Positions 40,130 to 46,105 of a stretch of 46,105 nucleotides of DNA are shown piece after piece; position 1 is the first letter of the stretch, and each line of letters starts with the position of its first letter. This DNA is from Thiogranum sp. (GTDB lineage Bacteria; Pseudomonadota; Gammaproteobacteria; DSM-19610), in contig JAGXGS010000027.1 of assembly GCA_024636585.1 (NCBI GenBank), forward strand, positions 1 through 46,105, given 5' to 3'. Below the pieces are notes generated by a model. It was not told where the DNA came from and did no database searches. It saw only the letters and a list, made by a program, of their open reading frames with translations. A program made the translations under genes and the position numbers.

Positions 40130-40705
40130 TCAATGAGCCACTGCCGGAACGCCAATCAGCCACTGGTGCAGCCCGGATATGAACCAGACGTAGAGTGCGA
40201 GTCCCGCCACTACGGCGACAACATCGTTGAAACGCGACGCTGAGGCCGCTGGAACCGGGTGCGGCGTGCGGCGATTCATTGAGATGCGATCTGCGATTGC
40301 CCAGACCAGAAACACACCGAACAGCAGTACGTCCGCCAGCGTGCCATTGACCAGCAAGTGGGCCAGTGCCCAGAGCATGACTGCCAGTAACATGGGATGT
40401 CGGGTTATTGCCTGAATGCGGCCGGGCAGATAGGTGGCCAGCAGCAGCGGGAAGACCGGAATCAGAAGCAGTATCGAGACGTAGCGCAACCATGCGGGCG
40501 GCGTGTACAGCCAGGTCGGATCAGCGCGTGCAAGACCATAGCCCCAGATGATCAGAATCAGTCCAACGAGGGCGATTGCGCCATACAAAATCTTCCACGG
40601 GCGCAGACCCATTCGCTCCACCATGCGATTGCGCCATCCATCGTTGACGATGGAAATGGAATGCACGGCGAAGAACAGAATCAGACCAGCTACGAGTACA
40701 GTCAT
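40130..40705 (-). CDS. NnrU-family membrane protein
   Basis: This 191-residue protein has about six membrane helices and the NnrU/isoprenylcysteine-methyltransferase-like signature ITRHPMLLAVMLWALAHLL, together with FFAVHSISI near the start. NnrU genes accompany nitrite/nitric oxide reduction or stress loci, but their reaction is not established. It follows the 41215 gene by 36 bp and so is probably transcribed from FNR-type box J. Confidence 0.88.
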   Translation of the reverse strand: MTVLVAGLILFFAVHSISIVNDGWRNRMVERMGLRPWKILYGAIALVGLILIIWGYGLARADPTWLYTPPAWLRYVSILLLIPVFPLLLATYLPGRIQAITRHPMLLAVMLWALAHLLVNGTLADVLLFGVFLVWAIADRISMNRRTPHPVPAASASRFNDVVAVVAGLALYVWFISGLHQWLIGVPAVAH

Positions 40706-40741
40706 GCGGCGCTCCTTCAGAGTTGTGCCCGCTGTCGCAGT

Positions 40742-41215
40742 CTATGCAAGCAGCAATTGCGACAGGGATGCATGGGCCGGGCCGCCGCTGATATCGGGGA
40801 CGATCCGCAGTTCCAGTTCGCTCAGACCCTCGATGGTGACCCGATAGTCTTCCTGTTCTTCGGTGCTGTTCGGAATGCTGAAATTGTATTGCTGGCGCAC
40901 GATTTCCCGCAGTCCCGGGTCGGTACCGCTGCGCCAGCGTAATACAAATTCCTGACTGCGATGAGTTTCGGTTTCGCGAAACACCAGGCGGATGTGCTGG
41001 ACGCGCACCGGTTCATCGAACAACAGGCGCAGGCTTTGAGTGCCAGCCTCGGCGGCGCGCCATCCCGAGCCCTGCGGTCGCAATGCCTCTTCAAAGGGAT
41101 GCTCCGGGTCTTCCGAGCTGATCTCTGCTCGCGCGAGAGTTTCCAGGTCCAGCCAGTTCAGATTTTCCGGAGCTTCTTTATGGGTGGGTTGTTCGCCAAT
41201 GATGTGTTTGCGCAT
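40742..41215 (-). CDS. Discoidin-like (F5/8-type) beta-sandwich protein, probably leaderless mRNA
   Basis: This 157-residue protein resembles a single discoidin or carbohydrate-binding sandwich: LNWLDLETLARAEISSEDP, then WRAAEAGTQSLRLLFDEPV, VQHIRLVFRETETHRSQEF and EDYRVTIEGLSELELRIVPD. No signal peptide is seen. The start MRKHIIGEQ at 41215 is favoured: TGTAAT (41227-41222, minus) and FNR-type box J place the predicted transcript start on the A of this ATG, and there is no ribosome site. A longer frame from 41263 would run through the box. The ligand is unknown. Confidence 0.65.
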   Translation of the reverse strand: MRKHIIGEQPTHKEAPENLNWLDLETLARAEISSEDPEHPFEEALRPQGSGWRAAEAGTQSLRLLFDEPVRVQHIRLVFRETETHRSQEFVLRWRSGTDPGLREIVRQQYNFSIPNSTEEQEDYRVTIEGLSELELRIVPDISGGPAHASLSQLLLA

Positions 41216-41249
41216 AAATAGATTACAACCTGATGACATTGCCATTGCA

Positions 41250-41263
41250 TTGATGAATTTCAA
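41250..41263. promoter_or_regulatory. FNR-type box J
   Basis: TTGA-TGAATT-TCAA, centred 41.5 bp from the A of the discoidin-like ATG (41215) and 73.5 bp from the 41330 ATG. On the minus side TGTAAT lies at exact class II -10 spacing; on the plus side TAAGCT (41286-41291) does. Confidence 0.7.
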
Positions 41264-41329
41264 TTCGCTTCCGGAGCGGTGCAGGTAAGCTCACTCGTGT
41301 TTTGAACAGCACGCAAGGCAGGAAAAGAC

Positions 41330-41575
41330 ATGCAAAGCGACGAGAAAAAAGGCACATCCAGCAGCGAAAACCAGGGCGAGGGCGATCGCAAGTCCGCTGA
41401 ACGCTACAATGAGCAGACGCGCGAGTTCGTGAAATCCGGCAAGGTCGAGGATGCGGCTGAAGAAGCCGCCGGACAGGATCCGCAGAAAGCGGAGCGCAGT
41501 GAGAAGGCGGGACGCGAACGTGCCAGAGAAGTGGACCCGGCCGTCCATCGGGATTACAAAAAAGGCGAGAAGTGA
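41330..41575 (+). CDS. Small very hydrophilic protein of unknown function
   Basis: This 81-residue protein is made mostly of Glu, Lys, Asp, Arg, Ser and Ala, with no hydrophobic core. It includes YNEQTREFVKSGKVEDAAEE and AERSEKAGRERAREVDP, and should be disordered or helical like hydrophilin-type stress proteins. The ATG has GGCAGGAAAAGAC upstream. FNR-type box J lies 73 bp before it. I do not recognise a named family. Confidence 0.65.
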   Translation: MQSDEKKGTSSSENQGEGDRKSAERYNEQTREFVKSGKVEDAAEEAAGQDPQKAERSEKAGRERAREVDPAVHRDYKKGEK

Positions 41576-41595
41576 GCAGGAGGCAGTTATACGGA

Positions 41596-41609
41596 TTGAT
41601 TTTTCGCAA
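41596..41609 (+). promoter_or_regulatory. FNR-type box K
   Basis: TTGA-TTTTTC-GCAA, centred 41.5 bp before the A of the 41644 ATG. TAGAGT (41632-41637) sits at class II -10 spacing, predicting a transcript that begins at the start codon. Confidence 0.55.
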
Positions 41610-41643
41610 TGCGCTGCTGCTGCGCCTGGTCTAGAGTAAAGGC

Positions 41644-42159
41644 ATGAGACGACTCTACTTTCTGATTCCGAACGCCGACATCGCCAAGCGAGTGGTTGAT
41701 GAACTTCTGCTGGCGCGGATACCGGAGCGGCATATTCATGTCGTTGCCAAGGACCATCATATCCTCCGCGAACACGGTATTCCGGAGGCCGGACTGCTGC
41801 AGGAGAGCGATGTGGTGCCGGCTATCGAAAAAGGTATGGCGGCCGGCGGAGTGACCGGGCTGGTGGCCGGCGTAGTGGCAGTCACCTTTCCTCCGGCCGG
41901 CCTCGTGCTGGGCGGTGGCGCCATCCTTGCCACCACTATAGCGGGAGCCGCATTTGGCTCAGTGGTTGCGCCAATGATCGGTATCTCCGCGCCCAACAAG
42001 CGGCTCAAGCAATTCGAGAAAGCCGTGGAGGCCGGTGAGCTTCTGATGATTCTCGATGTACCGAAGTCCGACGTCGACAAAGTCAATGAGCTGGTGAGAA
42101 CTCATCATCCGGATGTGCATATTGAGGGCACTGATCCTAGAGTCCCGCCGTTCCCCTGA
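41644..42159 (+). CDS. General-stress-type protein with glycine-zipper membrane segment (DUF1269-like)
   Basis: This 171-residue protein has an N-terminal alpha/beta part (LYFLIPNADIAKRVVDELLL), a Gly/Ala-rich hydrophobic middle (GGVTGLVAGVVAVTFPPAGL, then GAILATTIAGAAFG) and a C-terminal alpha/beta part ending in a Pro-rich tail (LLMILDVPKSDVDKVNELV). The layout matches the 16333 gene in this island. Such proteins are stress-induced and membrane associated; function is unknown. AAAGG lies only one base before the ATG, too close for a normal ribosome site, so translation may be leaderless. Confidence 0.72.
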   Translation: MRRLYFLIPNADIAKRVVDELLLARIPERHIHVVAKDHHILREHGIPEAGLLQESDVVPAIEKGMAAGGVTGLVAGVVAVTFPPAGLVLGGGAILATTIAGAAFGSVVAPMIGISAPNKRLKQFEKAVEAGELLMILDVPKSDVDKVNELVRTHHPDVHIEGTDPRVPPFP

Positions 42160-42182
42160 GGCGCAGCGTACCCGTCCCGTCA

Positions 42183-42265
42183 TTGCGAGGTGCGCAGCGC
42201 CGAAGCAATCTCCCGAAGCACCCACCTATGGACATCCAGACGAGATTGCCGCGCTTTGCTCGCAA
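42183..42265. repeat. REP-like interspersed inverted repeat
   Basis: Arms at 42183-42212 and 42242-42265 both read TTGCGAG...GC(A)ATCTC on opposite strands, the pattern of a common interspersed repeat (TCATTGCGAG...GAAGCAATCTC) found in many proteobacterial intergenic gaps. It fills the convergent gap after the 41644 gene, where it could act as a terminator for both sides. Confidence 0.6.
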
Positions 42266-42271
42266 ATACGG

Positions 42272-42604
42272 TTAGGCGCCTCTATCACTCACTTCGATCA
42301 CCAGCATCGGCGGACTGACTATCTGCACCTGTGCCCGCGCAGCATGCAGCGCATCGATCAGCATCTCCAGTTCCTGCAGGCCGTTGACCCTGGCCATCTC
42401 CGTCAGTAGTTCGGGTCCGCCACGAACATCCAGCTGTTCCAGATCGGCGGTCGAGGCGTCGGGATTCAGCGCGCGAAACAGTGCATGGTTATAGTCGGCA
42501 GGCAACATGACTTCGATGCGTTCCGTCACTTCCAGCATCTCGGGTATCGCCGCAACAGTTTCATGGCCATGCCAGGTCAGGGAGACCAGTGGTTGCTTTT
42601 CCAT
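42272..42604 (-). CDS. Small protein of unknown function downstream of the site-2 protease
   Basis: This 110-residue protein shows no recognised domain. It opens MEKQPLVSLTWHGHETVAAI, has an alpha/beta pattern (TERIEVMLPADYNHALFRAL) and ends with a beta strand VQIVSPPMLVIEVSDRG. It follows the site-2 protease gene by 72 bp on the same strand. No membrane segment or signal peptide is seen. Its role may be linked to that protease. Confidence 0.6.
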   Translation of the reverse strand: MEKQPLVSLTWHGHETVAAIPEMLEVTERIEVMLPADYNHALFRALNPDASTADLEQLDVRGGPELLTEMARVNGLQELEMLIDALHAARAQVQIVSPPMLVIEVSDRGA

Positions 42605-42676
42605 CAGGCGTACCGTCGCGCCGCGTCCGGGTCCAGGTGTTCGGTTCCAGGTGTTATTGTGTTCATTGTTGCCTCC

Positions 42677-43858
42677 CTAGCTTTTGGATGATTCGACGTC
42701 CAGTTTGACCGCTATGAACTCTTTCAGATCTTTCAAGGAAATGACGCCAACCAGACGGTCCTGGTCTACCACCATGTAGCGGCTTCCTGCATCGGCTTGC
42801 GCCATACCGGCCAGCAACTTGCTTGCATCGGTATCGGGGGAAACGGTATTGGCGGGTGAGCAGCGATCAGCCAGCTCTCCTACAGTCTTCTGCGTCCACT
42901 GGTCGCGCGGTACTTTTTTTATGTCGCGGGTGGTAATGCAGCCAAGCAACCGGGAGTCCTCGGTGATCGGAAACATCTTGAAGTGGTGTTGGTATACATA
43001 GTCATCGAGCCAGCGCTGGACAGTCGTGTCGGGCGGCACTGTAACCGGATTGCTGTTCATGAAATCCCGCACCGGTTTTTCATGCAGAATCTGGCGAACC
43101 AGTAACTGCTGATACGAGCCTTTGGCGGCAGCGCGCAGAAAAGCCCCGATCAGTAGCCACCACATACCGCCGATGAAATTGCCCTGGATGAAGGCAAGGC
43201 CGCCAAGCAGCATCAGCGCCAGGCCGAACCCGGCGCCCATCTGACTGGCGATGTAGGTGGCGCGCCGGAGGTCCTTTTTCCAGTGCCAAAGCGCTGCGCG
43301 TAACATGCGACCGCCGTCCAGGGGAAATGCCGGCACCAGATTAAAAATCGCCAGAACCAGATTCACCAGCGCGAGATAATAACTGACGCCGATAATCGGG
43401 ATCGCCCACTCCTGGGCAGTCGCCAGTTGCGCAAACTGGTACACCGCTGCTGCCAGCACCAGACTTGCCACCGGACCGGCAAGCGCCATCAAAAACTCGA
43501 TTTTCGGCGTAACAGGTTCTTCTTCCATTTCTGCCACACCACCGAAAATGAACAGGGTGATGCCCCTGATCGGCAGTCCGTAACGTCGCGCGACCAGTGA
43601 GTGTGACAGTTCGTGGAAAACGATGGAGAACAGAATGCCGACAGCACCTGACACACCCATCCACCAGTACGTGGATCTCGCCAGGCCTGGATAGTCGACA
43701 GGGAAGAGTCCGGCTGCGAGTGTCCAGGTAATGAGCAGTCCGAGCAGTAACCAGGTCAGGTTGAGCTTGACTTCAAAACCGAAAATCCGGAACAGGCGAT
43801 AACCCTTGATTCCGGATGCGGGGGTCGGCTCGCGCTTGACCGGCAGGTTCGCGCCCAT
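42677..43858 (-). CDS. Site-2 protease-type (M50) membrane metalloprotease with CBS pair
   Basis: This 393-residue intramembrane protease has zinc ligands in FHELSHSLVARRYG (HExxH) and the third ligand Asp in AFPLDGGRMLRA, within six or so membrane helices. The C-terminus (about 245-385) is a CBS pair (MNSNPVTVPPDTTVQRWLDD, DQDRLVGVISLKDLKEF) expected to bind adenine nucleotides and control cleavage. The start at 43858 is preferred because the longer frame runs into FNR-type box L. SpoIVFB-like enzymes of this type act on membrane-bound regulators; the substrate is unknown. Confidence 0.9.
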   Translation of the reverse strand: MGANLPVKREPTPASGIKGYRLFRIFGFEVKLNLTWLLLGLLITWTLAAGLFPVDYPGLARSTYWWMGVSGAVGILFSIVFHELSHSLVARRYGLPIRGITLFIFGGVAEMEEEPVTPKIEFLMALAGPVASLVLAAAVYQFAQLATAQEWAIPIIGVSYYLALVNLVLAIFNLVPAFPLDGGRMLRAALWHWKKDLRRATYIASQMGAGFGLALMLLGGLAFIQGNFIGGMWWLLIGAFLRAAAKGSYQQLLVRQILHEKPVRDFMNSNPVTVPPDTTVQRWLDDYVYQHHFKMFPITEDSRLLGCITTRDIKKVPRDQWTQKTVGELADRCSPANTVSPDTDASKLLAGMAQADAGSRYMVVDQDRLVGVISLKDLKEFIAVKLDVESSKS

Positions 43859-43923
43859 TGGGTCTCCTGATTGAATGCGGGTGGAAGTCAGGATCAGCCT
43901 AGGCACCGGTGTCCGCAACTGCA

Positions 43924-43937
43924 TTGAAAAACATCAA
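43924..43937. promoter_or_regulatory. FNR-type box L
   Basis: TTGA-AAAACA-TCAA, inside CATTGA-N6-TCAATG. It is centred 72 bp from the protease start and 100 bp from the DUF3096 start. TATCAT (43958-43963), five of six matches to the -10 consensus, lies at class II spacing on the + side, and TAGGCT (43901-43896) on the minus side. Confidence 0.7.
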
Positions 43938-44030
43938 TGCCTCAGGTGGTTGAGATTTATCATTGACCGGCGTGCGCAGGCCGGTGAATATGCAGCTTCG
44001 AAAAACAAAGACAACGAAGGGGGCTTTACC

Positions 44031-44177
44031 ATGCAGATTGATTTTTATCTTGCGCCTGTTCTTTCCCTGATTGCCGGCATTCTGATTTTGCTGATGCCGC
44101 GGTTGTTGAACTACATCGTGGCGATTTATCTGATCGTGATCGGGGTCATGGGATTGCTGGGGTATAGCCGGTTTTAG
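44031..44177 (+). CDS. DUF3096-like small membrane protein
   Basis: This 48-residue protein has two close membrane segments (LAPVLSLIAGILILLMPRLL and YIVAIYLIVIGVMGLLG) and fits the DUF3096 family, small membrane proteins of unknown role. GAAGGGGG lies ahead of the ATG at 44031; longer frames have no support. It is followed after nine bases by the M48 protease gene and probably shares the box L promoter. Confidence 0.75.
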   Translation: MQIDFYLAPVLSLIAGILILLMPRLLNYIVAIYLIVIGVMGLLGYSRF

Positions 44178-44186
44178 CGAACACGG

Positions 44187-44990
44187 ATGCGAAAGATTAT
44201 GCACAAGGTCATTTTTCCCATCGCAGTGCTGGCACTGGTTTCCGCCTGCACAACCTCGCCGCTGGGTCGTTCGCAGCTGGCGTTTTTTCCCGAAGAGCAG
44301 CTACAGGAAATGGGGCAGATGGCATATGCCAACCTCAAGGAAGAAGGGTCTGTGGCAAGCGATCCGAAGGTGAACCGGTATGTATCCTGCGTTGCCGAGC
44401 ATATTGTCCAGGCGCTGGAAAATGGCCAGAGACAGTGGGAAGTCACGGTGTTCGCGGAGGACCAGGCCAATGCCTTTGCCTTGCCGGGTGGCAAGATCGG
44501 CGTCTATGCCGGTCTGCTGGATGTGGCGAAAAACCAGGCGCAACTGGCTACTGTCATCGCGCACGAAGTCGCACACGTGGTGGCCGACCACTCCAATGAG
44601 CGTATGTCCACCAACTATGCCGCGCAGACTGGCCTGTCGCTGGCCAATGCGGCGCTGGGCGGCCAGAGTCCCCAGGCACAACAGGCGATCATGGGGGTGC
44701 TGGGCGTCGGCGTACAGGTCGGAGTCCTGCTGCCCTATAGCCGCACGCATGAAGAAGAAGCCGATCTGCTGGGCCTGGATCTGATGGCGAAGGCCGGTTT
44801 TGATCCCGCTGAATCGGTAAACCTGTGGCGCAACATGAGTCAGGCAGGGGGGCCATCGCCACCGGAATTTCTCTCCACTCACCCGACCAGCGATACGCGG
44901 ATCAGGGCGTTGCAGCAACGTCTGCCTCACGCAAACGAACTCTATCGGGAGGCACGTCGCCAGGGACGCGCGCCACAATGTTCACCATGA
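44187..44990 (+). CDS. M48-family metalloprotease lipoprotein
   Basis: This 267-residue protein has a lipoprotein signal (FPIAVLALVSAC, lipidated Cys21) and an M48 domain with zinc motif VIAHEVAHVVADH and a downstream Glu in SRTHEEEADLLGLDLMAKAG. The layout matches LoiP/YggG-type and BepA-like envelope quality-control proteases. It lacks a TPR domain, so it is closer to LoiP. FALPGGKIGVYAGLL is the conserved pre-motif. The ATG at 44187 is used; an in-frame ATG lies at 44199. It follows the DUF3096-like gene. Confidence 0.92.
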   Translation: MRKIMHKVIFPIAVLALVSACTTSPLGRSQLAFFPEEQLQEMGQMAYANLKEEGSVASDPKVNRYVSCVAEHIVQALENGQRQWEVTVFAEDQANAFALPGGKIGVYAGLLDVAKNQAQLATVIAHEVAHVVADHSNERMSTNYAAQTGLSLANAALGGQSPQAQQAIMGVLGVGVQVGVLLPYSRTHEEEADLLGLDLMAKAGFDPAESVNLWRNMSQAGGPSPPEFLSTHPTSDTRIRALQQRLPHANELYREARRQGRAPQCSP

Positions 44991-45048
44991 TTATGAGCAA
45001 CGCGCACATCAGCTGACATTCGCGCACCGCGCGCTGGCCGTAAAGCAC

Positions 45049-46105
45049 ATGTTGAAAAGAACAGGCACAACCGGAGGGGTCCTGGGAGTGCTGCTGAGTC
45101 TGTTGCTCGGCTGCTCGGAGCCGGAACAGCAGATTCCGCAGCTGCGCTGGTATGTATTCGATGAGCCATCGGGGTCATTTGCGCGCGCCGCACAGGACTG
45201 TGCCGAGGCTTCCGAAGGTCGTTATCGCATTGAACTCGTGGCGCTGCCGAGCGATGCCGACCAGCAGCGTGAGCAACTGGTGCGTCGTCTTGCGGCACGC
45301 GATACTGATATCGATCTGATCGGCATGGATGTGATCTGGACTGCCGAATTTGCGGTAGCCGGGTGGATACTGCCGTGGCAGGATGAAGTCGCTCGCCAGG
45401 CACGCAGCGGCCGCCTTGACAGTGCTGTCGAAAGTGCCACCTATCAACAACGCCTGTGGGCAGCGCCTTTCACCACAAACACACAATTGCTCTGGTATCA
45501 TACCGATCGAGTCACCGAAGCACCCGCCACCTGGGACGCAATGCTCCGGATTGCAGAACGACTCGGGGAACAGGGCACTATCCAGGCGCAGGGTGAGCGT
45601 TACGAGGGGCTTACTGTGCTGTTCGTGTCGCTCCTTGCATCGGCGGGCGGCTCGGTACTGGAGCCGGACGGGCAGAGCGTGTCGCTTGAATCCGGGCCGG
45701 TTCGCCGCGCCCTGTCGGTCATGCAACGGTTTGCCAGTTCACCTGCCGCCGATCCTTCGTTGGCAACCACACGTGAAGATCAGGCGCGTCTCGCCTTTGA
45801 ATCCGGCGATTCGACTTTTATGCTGAATTACACCTTCGTATGGCCGAGTGCCCAGGCCAATGTTCCCGCACTCGCCGAGCACATGGGCTGGGCGCGTTGG
45901 CCGGCGGTGATCGAGGGCCGACCGAGTCGCGTGACTATCGGCGGTATCAATATCGGTGTCGGAGCTCACAGCCGTCATCCGGAACTCGCCTTTGACGCGG
46001 CCGCCTGCATTGCGGCTGAACCGAACCAGCGGCTGGCGGCGACGCACGGCGGACTGCCGCCAACCGTGGCCGCGCTTTACGATGACGCCGCAGTGCGCGA
46101 GGTGT
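45049..46105 (+). CDS. Sugar-type ABC transporter substrate-binding lipoprotein (3' end cut by window)
   Basis: From the ATG at 45049 one frame stays open to the end of the window (352 codons). It begins with a lipoprotein signal (GVLGVLLSLLLGCS) and continues as an extracellular solute-binding protein of the maltose/trehalose type (family 1): LIGMDVIWTAEFAVAGWILP, LWAAPFTTNTQLLWYHTD, GGLPPTVAALYDD. In this family the protein binds sugars for an ABC importer whose permease genes would follow outside the window. Trehalose as ligand would fit the GH65 and phosphatase genes but is only a guess. It starts 58 bp after the M48 stop. Confidence 0.88.
   Translation, partial: MLKRTGTTGGVLGVLLSLLLGCSEPEQQIPQLRWYVFDEPSGSFARAAQDCAEASEGRYRIELVALPSDADQQREQLVRRLAARDTDIDLIGMDVIWTAEFAVAGWILPWQDEVARQARSGRLDSAVESATYQQRLWAAPFTTNTQLLWYHTDRVTEAPATWDAMLRIAERLGEQGTIQAQGERYEGLTVLFVSLLASAGGSVLEPDGQSVSLESGPVRRALSVMQRFASSPAADPSLATTREDQARLAFESGDSTFMLNYTFVWPSAQANVPALAEHMGWARWPAVIEGRPSRVTIGGINIGVGAHSRHPELAFDAAACIAAEPNQRLAATHGGLPPTVAALYDDAAVREV

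Noticed and set aside
44999-45048. FNR-type box before the substrate-binding protein
   Set aside because: No TTGA-N6-TCAA-like sequence is present in this gap.

Overview
The window reads as part of the chromosome of an aerobic or facultative, carboxysome-bearing chemolithoautotroph, most likely a gammaproteobacterium of the sulfur-oxidiser type (inferred from alpha-carboxysome genes, a BicA-type bicarbonate transporter, CbbR and DsrC-like proteins; no rRNA or other taxonomic marker is present). No tRNA, rRNA, IS element, phage gene or CRISPR array was seen.

Region 1 (1-8.4 kb, mostly + strand) is a CO2-concentrating block. It holds the tail of csoS2, csoSCA, csoS4A, csoS4B, two csoS1 copies, a bacterioferritin-like gene, a pterin-dehydratase-like Rubisco assembly factor (acRAF) and a tiny disordered peptide with a C-terminal Trp (McdB-like). 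A second unit follows: a carboxysome-type PII protein, CbbR and BicA. BicA converges on an LCIB-like carbonic anhydrase family gene. Rubisco itself would lie upstream of the window.

Region 2 (8.5-10.5 kb) has a small secreted protein and mgtE, divergent around a perfect CRP-type palindrome. The convergent gap after mgtE appears to encode a small RNA with an FNR-type promoter, a CCUCC-rich loop and an intrinsic terminator.

Region 3 (10.4-44 kb) is an accessory stress/low-oxygen island. Twelve TTGA-N6-(T/G)CAA-type palindromes (seven exact, four GCAA variants, one TCAT variant) sit in its intergenic gaps, mostly 40-130 bp from start codons. A cysteine-free Crp/Fnr-family regulator with an FNR-type ExxSR recognition helix lies inside the island. 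The genes behind the boxes include: CBS and general-stress proteins followed by a LigD split into three coupled genes (PE, LIG, POL) and a calcium-type P-ATPase; PilZ; a fused beta-phosphoglucomutase/trehalose-6-phosphatase with a GH65 phosphorylase; dodecin with a catalytically degenerate P1B-ATPase, a small membrane protein and a frameshifted Fpg/Nei glycosylase; a degenerate-HNH protein and a BCAM0308-family protein; a KefB-type antiporter; class I fructose-bisphosphate aldolase; a BON/PRC/ApgM/SDR operon; GlgX; two DsrC/RspA-like proteins; an encapsulin with encapsulated ferritin; NnrU; a site-2 protease. The content resembles the low-oxygen-activated (lxa) locus of Burkholderia cenocepacia. 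The working model is that the island mobilises stored glycogen and trehalose and protects DNA, iron and ions when oxygen or energy is short.

Region 4 (44-46.1 kb) carries DUF3096 and M48-protease genes and ends inside a sugar-type ABC substrate-binding lipoprotein gene that is cut by the window edge.

All function calls come from reading motifs by eye. No database search was run.
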